Positions 43,087 to 52,127 are shown, counted from the stretch's first letter. The stretch is DNA of 64,000 nucleotides from Acetobacter nitrogenifigens DSM 23921 = NBRC 105050 (GCF_000429165.1 NZ_AUBI01000003.1:1-64000), one strand, 5' to 3'. Numbers and translations: made by a program. Notes: a model not told the origin generated them from the sequence alone.

Positions 43087-44487
43087 ATGTGGACGCCCGT
43101 GTTACCTGATGGCCACGCTCCCCTTTATGAGCGCCTTGTCAGCGCCATAGATCACGACATGCGTGCGGGCGTTTTGTCCGATGGGGAGAGGCTTCCGCCG
43201 CAACGCGAACTGGCTTTTCGTCTCGGCGTCAGCGTTGGCAGCGTGACGCGTGCGTATGCCGAGGCGGAGCGGCGTGGGTTGCTGTCGGCCCATGTCGGTC
43301 GTGGGTCGTTCGTGCGGGTGCAGGCTGATCCTCTGCGCGATGTGCCGACGCGGGAGAGGGGCATGGTGATCGCGCAGGATCGCGGTACCGTTGACCTGCG
43401 GTGCAATACCCCGCCTCCTGTGTCGCTTGTCGGGTCGTTGAACGCCGCGCTGGCGGAGCTTGCCGCGCGAGGCGTTCTCGAACCCGCGCTGCAATACGTG
43501 CAGGGCGCGGGGTTGCCAGCAGTGCGTGAGGCGGCGGCGTTGTGGCTGGACCGGCAATTCGGTTTGCAGGTCACGGCTGGCGATCTGGTGCAATGCAATG
43601 GCGGTCAGCACGCGCTGGCGCTGGTTTTTTCGTCTCTTTGCCGTCCCGGCGATACGGTTCTGTGCGAATCTTCGACTTTCTACGGCGCGCGGATGGCCGC
43701 CGAACATTTCGGCATCGCCATGCGTGGCGTCGCGATGGATGCGGAGGGGCTGTCGCCGGAGGCGCTTGACCGCGCGGCGGCGGAAACGCGGGCGCGTCTG
43801 TTGTTCACTGTGCCGACGCTGCATAATCCGACATCCCGCACCATGTCGATTCAGAGACGGAAAGAAATTGCGGAGGTCGCTCGTGCGCGTGATCTTCTGA
43901 TTCTCGAAGACGACGCCTATTATTCATACTCGGGCAAGCCTCCGCAGATCGCCCGGTTCGCTCCTGAGCGGACGATCTACCTCGCCAGTCTCTCCAAGGG
44001 TGTCTGTCCGGGGTTCAGGCTGGCGTTCCTCGTGCTGCCGCAATTGTTTCCGGTCGAGAGAATGCTGCGTGGCGTGAGGGCGTTGGGATATTGCCCTCCG
44101 GCGTTGGGTGGGCTGGTGTTCTCGCAATGGGTGGCGGACGGACGCGTCGATGCGATCATGGCGGACGTGCGCAGGGAAGCGTCCGAACGGTTTACGATGG
44201 CGCAGGCTGCGCTCGGGACCGCGATGGCGTCGCCCGGCGGCCCTTGTTCGCCGCATGTCTGGTTGCCTCTCTCTCCGCTGGCGGCGGAGCAGGTGGCTGC
44301 GCGCGCGTTGCGCGGCGGGGTCGAGTTGACGCCGCCGGACGCGTCGACCGTGTCGAACGATGCAGATTCAGGCCTGCGGTTGTGCCTGGGTGCTCCGGAT
44401 GATCGTGCGTCGCTCGCGATGGCTCTGTCGGTGGTCTCGGAGGCGCTGGTGCGTCGGGAAGAACTGGCGTGTGAGGGGGTGGTATAA
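43087..44487 (+). CDS. MocR/PdxR-family transcriptional regulator
   Basis: The 466-residue protein has an N-terminal GntR winged helix (about 10-75: PLYERLVSAIDHDMRAGVLSDGERLPPQRELAFRLGVSVGSVTRAYAEAERRGLL) fused to an aminotransferase-like PLP domain. That domain shows QCNGGQHALALVFSSLC, TLHNPTSRTMS, LEDDAYYSYSGKPP and YLASLSKGVCPGFRLAFLV, where the Lys of SLSKG is the Schiff-base residue. Members sense PLP-linked ligands and control adjacent operons. It diverges from the UrcA-like/phzF pair with repeated motifs between, so that pair is the probable target. The ribosome site GCAGGAGA lies just upstream of the ATG. Confidence 0.93.
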   Translation: MWTPVLPDGHAPLYERLVSAIDHDMRAGVLSDGERLPPQRELAFRLGVSVGSVTRAYAEAERRGLLSAHVGRGSFVRVQADPLRDVPTRERGMVIAQDRGTVDLRCNTPPPVSLVGSLNAALAELAARGVLEPALQYVQGAGLPAVREAAALWLDRQFGLQVTAGDLVQCNGGQHALALVFSSLCRPGDTVLCESSTFYGARMAAEHFGIAMRGVAMDAEGLSPEALDRAAAETRARLLFTVPTLHNPTSRTMSIQRRKEIAEVARARDLLILEDDAYYSYSGKPPQIARFAPERTIYLASLSKGVCPGFRLAFLVLPQLFPVERMLRGVRALGYCPPALGGLVFSQWVADGRVDAIMADVRREASERFTMAQAALGTAMASPGGPCSPHVWLPLSPLAAEQVAARALRGGVELTPPDASTVSNDADSGLRLCLGAPDDRASLAMALSVVSEALVRREELACEGVV

Positions 44488-44722
44488 AAATTTTCCGAGA
44501 TGGTGTTTTTTGTATATTTTCCATCTCATTTTTGTAGCGCAGATGATGTTATGCGAACGCTTGAGTAAACGCCGTGACCGGCGACGGTGTTGGTCTCGCT
44601 TGTTTTTCATTAAATTGACGCACGTGCGCGGGATTGAATGGACGGTCTGCGGAAGCGCACGAACAAACTTCAGCGTGTCCGATTTATTGTGGATTCAAAT
44701 TAACAAAATAGACCAATAAACA
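44488..44722. other. AT-rich gap between mocR and the HELGH protein gene
   Basis: The stretch separates two convergent genes. I see no coding frame with family similarity and no strong hairpin with a T-tract. It marks the transition from the high-GC mocR gene to the AT-rich gene that follows. Confidence 0.55.
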
Positions 44723-45319
44723 CTATGCTCTGTTTCCCAGGTATAATGCCCCAGCGGTGCGTAAATTAAAATCGCTGGTTCCACGAAAATTCTGATAATT
44801 ATTTCGGATCACCAAACCAAGGTCTTGGCAAACCGGGTGTTCGTGACGACGTAGATTGTCAGCTTCCACGTCGGCGTTCTGTTGGTCATTCAGGCTGCTG
44901 GCGTTTAGAGGAAACCAGGGTTGTTTTTGGCCGATTTTACGCCCCAAACGATAACCTCGATCTTCGATAAATTGTTTGGCGTGCCCGAGTTCATGGAGTA
45001 AGCCGATCTCTGGGGAGTAATCAGCGTCTACGAGGCCTCGACTGTTTTCCCTTTTTCCAAAAATTGTGAGTGAACGGTTGGCTGCCCAGACGATGCAGGG
45101 CGGCGGTATTTGAAGGTCGTTCTTGTATGGGTAGAAACCACTGTCTTGATCTCTAACGACAAGGACATTGATCTCGATGTCGGAAGTTTCGACGTATGAT
45201 ATTATCCCGCAGGCATTTTTGCTGCATTTTTTTAGATATTCAATGGCGTTCAAAAAATATGTGCTGGCGAGGTGATACTCTATATGAGATATCTCAGGCT
45301 TTCTTGCGAGACTGATCAT
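44723..45319 (-). CDS. Orphan zinc metalloprotease-like protein (HELGH; possibly M91/NleD-like)
   Basis: The 198-residue protein has IGLLHELGHAKQFIEDRG with the zinc-protease motif H109-E110-x-x-H113. After QQNADVEADNLRRHEHPVCQDLGLVIRNNYQNF an acidic residue (E of VEADN) is placed as a third ligand. The E..N.RRHE...LGL.IR..Y pattern recalls M91 peptidases (NleD-type effectors) and related toxin domains. There is no signal peptide. The gene is AT-rich compared with its neighbours and has no operon partner, suggesting recent acquisition. ATG 45319 was preferred to TTG 45349. It could be a secreted effector domain or a self-contained toxin; the substrate is unknown. Confidence 0.6.
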   Translation of the reverse strand: MISLARKPEISHIEYHLASTYFLNAIEYLKKCSKNACGIISYVETSDIEINVLVVRDQDSGFYPYKNDLQIPPPCIVWAANRSLTIFGKRENSRGLVDADYSPEIGLLHELGHAKQFIEDRGYRLGRKIGQKQPWFPLNASSLNDQQNADVEADNLRRHEHPVCQDLGLVIRNNYQNFRGTSDFNLRTAGALYLGNRA

Positions 45320-45865
45320 TTTTTCTCTGCTTGACGTATGATTTTGCAAGTGGAGCCTTTTTTATTTTTTTGATGCAATGCATTTTTGGTTACAATTGAA
45401 ATTTTCTATATAATTACTGCATCGCATATTGTATCTGTATTTTTTATATATCGTTTTCTTATCTGGGGTATTTCATTGAATCGCCATGTGTCTGTATGAG
45501 TGGGTTTGCCTAAAATTTTGTGGCGGACTGGGTGATTGCTATGATTTATCGTCCGATCAGCAGTCTGTTGCCGTTGTATTTAGTGCTATTATAATCTGTC
45601 TATTCGATTAATTGCTGAATTTAGGAAGTTTCAAAAATCAGAGGAAATTCGCGATGTTCCGTAATGGCGGTTTGAACGATGGTGGATGGGGCCGGGTGGT
45701 GCTTCGGGGTGCCGTATCTAAGCTACGAGGAAGATGAGCGCTTTCGATATCTCTCCAATTCTAATGCTCGAACGCACTGGTGCAAACCGGCGGCAAACAT
45801 TTTTCTGCCGCGATGAGGGTTCGGTGAAGTGATCGTTGATCGTAATTTAAGGATTTTTTTGACGT
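45320..45865. other. Gene-free AT-rich stretch
   Basis: About 545 bases separate the start of the HELGH protein gene from the end of the sirtuin gene. Frames are short and none has a ribosome site or recognisable similarity. The part near 45320-45450 is very AT-rich and probably contains the promoter of the HELGH gene. Confidence 0.55.
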
Positions 45866-46723
45866 TCAGGTAAGCAGAAAATTTAGAGTAGAACCACAGG
45901 ATTCTGAAACTTTAAGCGTCAGCAGCGCGTCGGCCCGCGTGCGTCCAATCGTCACGGATGCGATCGGCAGGCCAGCGGCGGCCGCCCTTGCGACGAAGCG
46001 GTAGCCGGACTGGACCATCAGTGAAGAGCCGACGACCAGCATGGCGTCGGCGCGTGCGAGATGCGCCAACGCTGCGTCGCGTCTTTCGGCAGGCACGTTT
46101 TCCCCGAAGAACACGACGTCCGGCTTCAGGACGCCACCGCACCGCGCACAGGGAGGAATGCGGAACGTCGAGAAATCCTGTCCGTCCAGATCGGCGTCTC
46201 CATCCGGCGCATTGGTCGCGTCGAGCGCCGCCCAGCCGGGGTTAAGGTCGAGCAGTCGCGGCTGAAGGTCGTGGCGGCGGCTGGTTTGTCCACAATTCAT
46301 GCAACGGATTGCGTCGATACGACCATGCAGGTCGATCACGTTACGGCTGCCGGCGGCCTGATGCAGCCCATCGACGTTCTGCGTCAGAAGCACTTCGCAC
46401 TGACCGCGCGCTTCCAGCGCCGCCAATGCGCGATGTGCGGCGTTGGGAAGCGCGGCGCCGAGCTGCCGCCAGCCGATCAGACTGCGCGCCCAGTATCGAC
46501 GGCGTACGGCTTCGTCTCTCATGAACGCCTGAAAAGTGACCGGCTGTGGGCGTTTCCATTCGCCCCGCTCGTCACGGTAATCAGCGATGCCCGATTCGGT
46601 GCTGCATCCGGCGCCGGTCAGCACGAAGATGCGTTGATGGCGGTCGACGAAGGCGCGCAGGGCGTCATTGCTGGCGGAGGCAGGCTGAACCGTCTCAGCG
46701 CTGTCGGATAGGGACGTCGCCAC
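45866..46723 (-). CDS. SIR2-family NAD-dependent deacylase
   Basis: The 285-residue sirtuin has FVLTGAGCSTESGIADYRDERGEWKR in the NAD pocket, LLTQNVDGLHQAAGSRNVIDLHGRIDAIRCMNCG with catalytic His of LHG, and a zinc site CMNC...CARC. KPDVVFFGENVP, VVGSSLMVQSGYRF and a terminal nucleotide-binding segment follow. It removes acyl groups from protein lysines at the cost of NAD. The start is GTG 46723, one base after the stop of the DUF3224 gene, so the two are co-transcribed. The stretch between the two cysteine pairs is about 30 residues longer than in many bacterial sirtuins, as in the class II type. Confidence 0.93.
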   Translation of the reverse strand: MATSLSDSAETVQPASASNDALRAFVDRHQRIFVLTGAGCSTESGIADYRDERGEWKRPQPVTFQAFMRDEAVRRRYWARSLIGWRQLGAALPNAAHRALAALEARGQCEVLLTQNVDGLHQAAGSRNVIDLHGRIDAIRCMNCGQTSRRHDLQPRLLDLNPGWAALDATNAPDGDADLDGQDFSTFRIPPCARCGGVLKPDVVFFGENVPAERRDAALAHLARADAMLVVGSSLMVQSGYRFVARAAAAGLPIASVTIGRTRADALLTLKVSESCGSTLNFLLT

Positions 46724-46724
46724 G

Positions 46725-47135
46725 TCACTCTGTCTCGTAATTGAACCCGTAATCGAAGCTGTAGCGGTGAGAGCCGTCCGACTGATCGATCGTCATCGAA
46801 CCGTACAGGCCGGTCAGGTCGCCGGTCCCGGAGTCGGGCACGACGGTGACGCTGCTCTCGGCGCGCCCGCGGGTCAGCGTTCCGGAATGCTGCAGCGCGA
46901 ATGTGCCTTCCCGTCCGTTCAGCCGTCCCGAAATTCGCTCCATCGCGACATAGCCTGCGGAGCCGGGCGTGTCCGTGCGAGCGCCGAACATGCCGCCGGA
47001 GGATGCGCCTTCGAGGTCGCCCTGAAAGCGTTTGGTAAACGAAAGGCGGCTGAACAGCCGGTCGAACTCGGCTTCTGGACGGAGATCGACGGTGAATGTG
47101 CCGACGGCGTGAGCCGTCATGTCCGGCGGAGTCAT
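46725..47135 (-). CDS. DUF3224 domain protein
   Basis: The 136-residue protein is predicted to be all-beta: AHAVGTFTVDLRPEAEF, RLSFTKRFQGDLEGASSGGMFGARTD, GSAGYVAMERISGRLNGREGTFALQHSGTLTRG, SVTVVPDSGTGDLTGLYGSMTI and HRYSFDYGF. This is the DUF3224 pattern, a small barrel related to allene-oxide-cyclase-like folds with no fixed function. It is cytoplasmic, with no signal peptide. ATG 47135 was chosen because the upstream frame passes the ppa terminator region without family similarity. It precedes the sirtuin gene by one base. Confidence 0.88.
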   Translation of the reverse strand: MTPPDMTAHAVGTFTVDLRPEAEFDRLFSRLSFTKRFQGDLEGASSGGMFGARTDTPGSAGYVAMERISGRLNGREGTFALQHSGTLTRGRAESSVTVVPDSGTGDLTGLYGSMTIDQSDGSHRYSFDYGFNYETE

Positions 47136-47236
47136 GGGGAGCCGCTCTCCTTGCTGGTTCAGGGCAGGCTTCCGTAACGGAAACGCGATCTCACCATAGG
47201 GCCGAACGAAGCAGACGCGCCAGCAGCTAAAAGAAA

Positions 47237-47267
47237 GCGGGGCGGCGCCATGCAAGCGCCGCCCCGC
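47237..47267 (-). terminator. Strong terminator after ppa
   Basis: A perfect 12-bp GC stem, GCGGGGCGGCGC with its complement, surrounds loop CATGCAA. On the minus strand TTTCTTTTAG follows, and on the plus strand TGTTTTTT follows, so it can work in both directions. It lies 25 bases after the ppa stop. Confidence 0.88.
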
Positions 47268-47291
47268 TGTTTTTTCGGCTGTTTTCCTGAA

Positions 47292-47816
47292 TTATTTTTT
47301 TGCGGCTTCGAGCGCGGCCTTGATCAGTTCTCCGGCGCGCTCCTTGTCGCCCCAGCCGGTGACTTTTACCCACTTGCCCTTTTCCAGATCCTTGTAGCGC
47401 GTGAAGAAGTGCTCGATGGCCTTCACGGTGATTTCGGGCAGATCCTCGATCTTCTCGACCTTCGAGAACTGCGGGTGGATCTTGTCGTGCGGCACGCAAA
47501 GGATCTTCTCGTCCTGCCCGGCCTCGTCCTCCATCAGCAGCACGCCGATCGGACGTGCGCGGATCACGCTGCCCGGAACGACGGCCTGCGGCGTTAGGAC
47601 CATGGCGTCGGCCGGATCGCCGTCGGCCGCCAGCGTGCCGGGAATGAAGCCATAGGCCGCAGGGTAGGCCATCGGCGTGAACAGGAAGCGATCGACGAAC
47701 AGCGCGCCGCTCTCCTTGTCGATCTCGTATTTGACCGACGAACCCTGAGGGATCTCGATCACGACGTTGATGTCGTTCGGCACGTCCTTGCCGGGGGAGA
47801 GTTTCGAGACGTCCAT
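47292..47816 (-). CDS. ppa: Inorganic pyrophosphatase
   Basis: The 174-residue family I pyrophosphatase hydrolyses PPi released by biosynthesis. It shows VVIEIPQGSSVKYEIDKESGALFVDRFL, YPAAYGFIPGTLAADGDPADAMVL (the D-G-D-P-x-D metal-binding motif), GVLLMEDEAGQDEKILCVPHDKIHP and FFTRYKDLEKGKWVKVTGWGD. Length is typical. ATG 47816 begins the standard MDVSKLSPG N-terminus. It is a single-gene unit closed by a strong terminator. Confidence 0.97.
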   Translation of the reverse strand: MDVSKLSPGKDVPNDINVVIEIPQGSSVKYEIDKESGALFVDRFLFTPMAYPAAYGFIPGTLAADGDPADAMVLTPQAVVPGSVIRARPIGVLLMEDEAGQDEKILCVPHDKIHPQFSKVEKIEDLPEITVKAIEHFFTRYKDLEKGKWVKVTGWGDKERAGELIKAALEAAKK

Positions 47817-47957
47817 GGGTCGCTCCGTGAGAAGAATTTGTGGCCTGAAAATCGGCCCGCAGACCCTATCCGCGCTGTTTCTCGTTGCCAAGCGGGCGCC
47901 ATGTGCGGGTTGCGTCTTGCAAAATGCTTCGGGTTGAGCGAATCAGGGGCCGCCTGC

Positions 47958-48031
47958 GCGCCCGTAGCTCAATTGGTTAGAGCGGGCCGCTCATAACGGC
48001 TTGGTTGCGGGTTCAAGTCCTGCCGGGCGCA
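47958..48031 (+). tRNA. tRNA with anticodon CAT, probably tRNA-Ile2
   Basis: The acceptor GCGCCCG pairs with CGGGCGC, the discriminator is A, the D arm is GCTCAATTGGTTAGAGC, and the anticodon loop CTCATAA carries CAT. The T loop is TTCAAGT. The G1-C72 pair rules out initiator tRNA. The variable-loop TTGGT and stem pattern resemble E. coli ileX, which is modified by TilS to read AUA; elongator Met is the alternative. CCA is not encoded. Confidence 0.88.
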
Positions 48032-48107
48032 GGCGCATGTCCGACCTGCCGTATTAACTTTACGTCCAGGCGCGGTCCCTCTGGTCCCCTTCTCAGGAGT
48101 TCGTCCC

Positions 48108-49787
48108 ATGGCGGCTTATCAATATGTCTATGTGATGAAGGACCTGACGAAGTCCTATCCGGGCGGGCGTGAGGTCTTCAAGGGCATCACCCTGTCCTTC
48201 CTGCCGGGCGTCAAGATTGGCGTGCTGGGCGTGAACGGCGCCGGTAAGTCGACCCTGCTGAAGATCATGGCCGGGATCGACAAGGAATATGGTGGCGAGG
48301 CCTGGGCGGCAGAGGGCGTGAAGGTCGGCTATCTGGAGCAGGAGCCTAAGCTCGATCCGAACCTTACGGTCGGCGAGAATGCGGCGCAGGGTTTCGGCGA
48401 TCTGAAGAAGGCGGTCGACCGCTTCAACGAGATTTCGATGAAGTTCGCCGAGCCAATGGAAGACGAGGAGATGAACGCTCTCCTCGCCGAGCAGGCTGAG
48501 CTTCAGGAAAAGATCGACGCTGAAGACGGCTGGGAGCTTGACCGCAGGCTCGACATCGCGCTCGATGCGTTGCGTTGCCCGCCGGCCGACAGCCCGGTCG
48601 ACAAGCTTTCAGGCGGTGAACGCCGCCGTGTCGCGCTGTGTCGCCTGCTGCTGGAAAAGCCCGACATCCTGCTGCTCGACGAACCGACCAACCATCTGGA
48701 CGCCGAAAGCGTCGCGTGGCTGGAAAAGACGCTGCGCGAGTACACAGGCACCGTCATGGTCATCACCCATGATCGCTACTTCCTGGACAACGTGACCAAC
48801 TGGATTCTCGAAATCGAGCGTGGCCGCGGCTATCCGTTCGAAGGCAATTATTCTTCCTGGCTGACCCAGAAGCGTAAGCGTCTGGCGCAGGAAGAGAAGG
48901 AAGAAAGCTCCCGCCAGCGCGCTCTCGCCGCCGAACAGGAGTGGATTTCCTCCAGCCCGAAGGCCCGTCAGGCGAAGAGCAAGGCGCGTATCACGAAGTA
49001 CGAAGAGCTGCTGGCGCAGAGTAACGAGAAGGCCAACGGCGTCGCCGATATCGTCATCACGCCTGGACCGCGTCTCGGTGGTGTGGTGATCGAGGCCGAG
49101 GACCTGCGCAAGGGCTTTGGCAACCGTCTGCTGATCGACGATCTGAGCTTCAAGCTGCCGCCGGGCGGCATCGTCGGCGTGATCGGCCCGAACGGCGCGG
49201 GTAAGTCCACGCTGTTCAAGATGATCACCGGCGACGACAAGCCGGATAGCGGTTCGCTCACGGTCGGCGACACTGTGAAGCTTGGTTATGTCGATCAGTC
49301 GCGTGACAGCCTCGATGATAACAAGACTGTCTGGGAGGAAATCTCCGGCGGCACCGACGTGATCTATCTGGGCAAGCGCGCCGTGGCGTCGCGCGCCTAT
49401 GCCGGCGCGTTCAACTTCAAGGGCGCGGATCAGCAAAAGAAGGTCGGTGTTCTTTCGGGCGGTGAGCGCAACCGCGTTCATCTGGCGAAGATGTTGCGCA
49501 AGGAAAGCAACGTCATCCTGCTCGACGAACCGACCAACGATCTTGACGTCGATACGCTGCGCGCGCTGGAAGACGCGTTGGCGGAGTTCCCCGGTTGCGC
49601 TGTGATCATCACCCATGATCGCTGGTTCCTCGACCGTCTGGCGACGCATATTCTGGCCTTCGAAGGCGACAGCCACGTCGAATGGTTCGAGGGAAATTTT
49701 CAGGCCTACGAAGAGGACAAGCGACGTCGCCTCGGCGCCGACGCGACCGAACCCAGCCGCATCAAGTATCGCCCGCTGGCGCGCTGA
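48108..49787 (+). CDS. ettA: Energy-dependent translational throttle protein EttA (ABC-F)
   Basis: The 559-residue ABC-F ATPase binds the ribosomal E site and gates the first peptide bond according to ADP/ATP. Two ABC domains are present: Walker A GVNGAGKSTLLKI and GPNGAGKSTLFKM, signatures LSGGERRRVALCRLLLEKPDILLLDEPTNHLD and LSGGERNRVHLAKMLR...LLDEPTNDLD, and H-loops VITHDRYFLD and IITHDRWFLD. The intervening linker (about 240-320) is rich in Lys/Arg/Glu (SSPKARQAKSKARITKYEEL), as in EttA. Length and lack of transmembrane segments fit. The ribosome site is AGGAG before ATG 48108. Confidence 0.97.
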   Translation: MAAYQYVYVMKDLTKSYPGGREVFKGITLSFLPGVKIGVLGVNGAGKSTLLKIMAGIDKEYGGEAWAAEGVKVGYLEQEPKLDPNLTVGENAAQGFGDLKKAVDRFNEISMKFAEPMEDEEMNALLAEQAELQEKIDAEDGWELDRRLDIALDALRCPPADSPVDKLSGGERRRVALCRLLLEKPDILLLDEPTNHLDAESVAWLEKTLREYTGTVMVITHDRYFLDNVTNWILEIERGRGYPFEGNYSSWLTQKRKRLAQEEKEESSRQRALAAEQEWISSSPKARQAKSKARITKYEELLAQSNEKANGVADIVITPGPRLGGVVIEAEDLRKGFGNRLLIDDLSFKLPPGGIVGVIGPNGAGKSTLFKMITGDDKPDSGSLTVGDTVKLGYVDQSRDSLDDNKTVWEEISGGTDVIYLGKRAVASRAYAGAFNFKGADQQKKVGVLSGGERNRVHLAKMLRKESNVILLDEPTNDLDVDTLRALEDALAEFPGCAVIITHDRWFLDRLATHILAFEGDSHVEWFEGNFQAYEEDKRRRLGADATEPSRIKYRPLAR

Positions 49788-49893
49788 GACCCGCGCCGCC
49801 TGAGGGGCGGAGGGACGGCTTCATGCTCCGCGCCTCTCCGGCGTTTCGCTTGATGCGGACGTGGGCCGCTTTCGGCGTGCGGGGAGGTTGGGC

Positions 49894-50403
49894 GTGACCG
49901 GGCGTTCGTTACGGACAGCGCGTCTGACGCTTGATCCGGTATCTTGGCGCGACATGGATGATATCGCGCGTCTGAAGGCGGATGGCGGCGCGTTCGCCAT
50001 GATGCTCGGCGGCGTGCGTAACAGGCAGCAGGCGGAAGCCGAAATGGCTTCTGACGTGGCTTGTTGGGCCAAGCATGGCGCTGGCATGTTCGCAGTCCGT
50101 GAAAACGGAAAGCTCGTCGGAATCACAGGTGTTCACGAACGACCGGATGGCCGGGGCATGGCGTTGCGGTTTTCGATCTATCCATGGGCCGGAGGGCGTG
50201 GATTGGCGCGGGAGGCGGCGGCGGCGGCATTGCGGCAGGCGCATGCTTCCGGACTGCAGCGCGTGATAGCCATTGCGCGTGAGACCAACATTGCATCGCG
50301 TAAGGTGCTTGGCGGTATCGGTATGCATGTTGTCGAGCAATTCGATCGTGACGGGCACGAGATGCTGGTGTTCGAGAGCGTGTCCTCTTCTGCGGATATT
50401 TGA
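49894..50403 (+). CDS. GNAT acetyltransferase, RimJ/RimL-like
   Basis: The 169-residue protein starts with RSLRTARLTLDPVSWRDMDDIARLKAD, the RimJ/L opening. FSIYPWAGGRGLAREAAAAALRQAHASGLQRVIAIARETNIASRKVLGGIGM carries the acetyl-CoA pyrophosphate loop (GGRGLAREA) and the N.AS..VL..IGM tail. It should acetylate a small molecule or protein N-terminus; the substrate is unknown. GTG 49894 was chosen because GGGAGG lies eight bases before it; GTG 49861 would add eleven arginine/glycine residues. It follows ettA by about 100 bases. Confidence 0.87.
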   Translation: MTGRSLRTARLTLDPVSWRDMDDIARLKADGGAFAMMLGGVRNRQQAEAEMASDVACWAKHGAGMFAVRENGKLVGITGVHERPDGRGMALRFSIYPWAGGRGLAREAAAAALRQAHASGLQRVIAIARETNIASRKVLGGIGMHVVEQFDRDGHEMLVFESVSSSADI

Positions 50404-50618
50404 ACGGTATTGTTTAACCGGCCGATGTGCCGAGGCAGGACTTGTCTAACTGGCGACGCCCGGGCGTCCAATGTTCGGCTTCTTGGTGGTGCATTACGAA
50501 ATTTACAGAGGGGGCGTCTGCCGTCGGCGTTTCTGCGTTCGTTCTAAAAAGTATTGATGGATATCAAAATGATAAGAAAGCAATAAAATAATGTCTGGTT
50601 TGGGGGTGGAGTGATTTT

Positions 50619-51686
50619 TCAAAATTTTATTGTAATTGATGAAGATTTTTCTCTGTGTAGATTTTGGCGGCGTCGGATGCTCGCCTGAAAGGCGGTGCGA
50701 ATTGGAATGTCGTAAAATACGAGTGACAGCCATGAGAGGCAGATAGCGGTAATGGCGCTCGCCAAGGCAATTTGGACAGAAGGCGTGGCGCCAAGTTGCG
50801 CTGAAAACCAGACGTGAACCGGATCGTGCAGCAGATAAAGCGGGTAGGACATTTCGCCCATCCAGGAAAAAATTCTGTTTGCTCTGGTTGAGTTGATAGC
50901 TTCCAGGCCAGCAATGATGAGTGCTGGAAAGCCAAATATGATCGCGCCCATGTCCATGGACAGGTCGATTGCGCTCCGGTGCGTCAGGGGGCACGTCAGG
51001 CATGCGAGCAATCCTGCGGTTGCGATGGCAAGCCCTCCCGGGATGCGCGGAAGGCGATGCTCCTTATGAAAACGCCATATCAGCACGCCAGCCGTGTAGG
51101 AATAGCCTACTCGGGCGATTGCGCCGATGGCGGTCGTAGTCCGGGCGCCGAGATCGAGCGTTCCGAAATGATGGCTGCATAAGGCCAACACGACAGCGGA
51201 TGCGGCCATGACGCCTGTCAGACCGGCAGTCCCCATGCGTCTTAAGAGCAGTACGTGGCATATATTGGCGAATAACTCGAACAAGATCGACCAGGTCGCG
51301 ATGTCATAGGGGTAGAGCGTGCGTCCTCCGGACACGGCCGGGATCAGAAAAATTTGCGACAGAAATGAAAAACCGGGCGAGGTGGGAAGGCGATGTGCAA
51401 GATATGCTGCGGCGCAACCGGCGCATGTCGAGAGAAGAAGCAGAGGGTAGAGACGGGGGAGGCGCACCTTCAGCATGAAGTCGGGCAAATCCAACCCGGC
51501 GCTCAGGCGTTTTTCATATGCAGCGCCCATCACCAGGCCGGATAGCGCGAAGAAAAAATCTACGGCGAGATACCCGCGTGGCGTCCAGTGCGAACTGTCT
51601 GCAATCTGATAGTGAAATATCATAACTGCGATAGCAGCGACGCCGCGTAACCAGTCCAGGCCGTTGAAGCGTGCATTGCCCGTCAT
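50619..51686 (-). CDS. Acyltransferase-3 family membrane protein (OafA/NodX-like)
   Basis: The 355-residue protein has about ten transmembrane helices. It starts NGLDWLRGVAAIAVMIFHY with the family's catalytic His, then LAVDFFFALSGLVMGAAYEKRL, LPRLYPLLLLST, ATWSILFELFANICHVLLL, WMGEMSYPLYLLHDPVHVWF and SWLSLVFYDIPIRTAF. Such enzymes transfer acetyl or other acyl groups to O-antigens, exopolysaccharides or lipids. The substrate is unknown. The last part is AT-rich. Neither flank (50404-50618 and 51687-52127) contains a convincing gene. Confidence 0.9.
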   Translation of the reverse strand: MTGNARFNGLDWLRGVAAIAVMIFHYQIADSSHWTPRGYLAVDFFFALSGLVMGAAYEKRLSAGLDLPDFMLKVRLPRLYPLLLLSTCAGCAAAYLAHRLPTSPGFSFLSQIFLIPAVSGGRTLYPYDIATWSILFELFANICHVLLLRRMGTAGLTGVMAASAVVLALCSHHFGTLDLGARTTTAIGAIARVGYSYTAGVLIWRFHKEHRLPRIPGGLAIATAGLLACLTCPLTHRSAIDLSMDMGAIIFGFPALIIAGLEAINSTRANRIFSWMGEMSYPLYLLHDPVHVWFSAQLGATPSVQIALASAITAICLSWLSLVFYDIPIRTAFQASIRRRQNLHREKSSSITIKF

Positions 51687-52127
51687 GTCCTGCCTTTGCT
51701 GATAAATTATCGGTGTCAGGCGTCGTTCCGTAACGAAAAGCCGCTCGTGCGCTACGATGAAACAAAGTGGAGAATACGAAACGTCCCCAAGTCAACCCGA
51801 TGATAATAAAATTAGCTATTTTCGAGCATATTTCCGAATATGAATTGATAAAAGTATCACTTATGATAAAAATATTTATGTATTATAATTTTATGGATCA
51901 CGTATTTTGCGTGGATTTTCGACACATTTTTTGGATCGCCACAACATCGGATTGGACAAAAAAAGTCTATAAAAATAGCCAATTCATGTCGCGTTCGCCA
52001 CGCATGCGAAACCTGAAAATATCACTGCTTTTGCATTGCGGTATGGAGACGTTGTTATGTTTTAGAAAATAAATTTTATAATAATACTATCAAATATAAT
52101 AAAAAATTTCTGTAAATGACCGTTGTC
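51687..52127. other. AT-rich intergenic stretch
   Basis: It lies between the acyltransferase start and the terminator of the SGNH protein. The composition is extremely AT-rich from about 51800 to 52110. A 101-codon plus-strand frame at 51767-52072 has no ribosome site and an amino-acid make-up expected of AT-rich noise, so I do not call it. The acyltransferase promoter probably lies near 51690-51760. Confidence 0.55.

Noticed and set aside
47958-48031. Initiator tRNA-Met
   Set aside because: The first acceptor pair is G-C rather than the mismatched C1-A72 of bacterial initiator tRNA.
51767-52072. 101-codon plus-strand frame in AT-rich DNA
   Set aside because: No ribosome site, no recognisable similarity, and Ile/Lys/Phe-rich composition expected from random AT-rich sequence.
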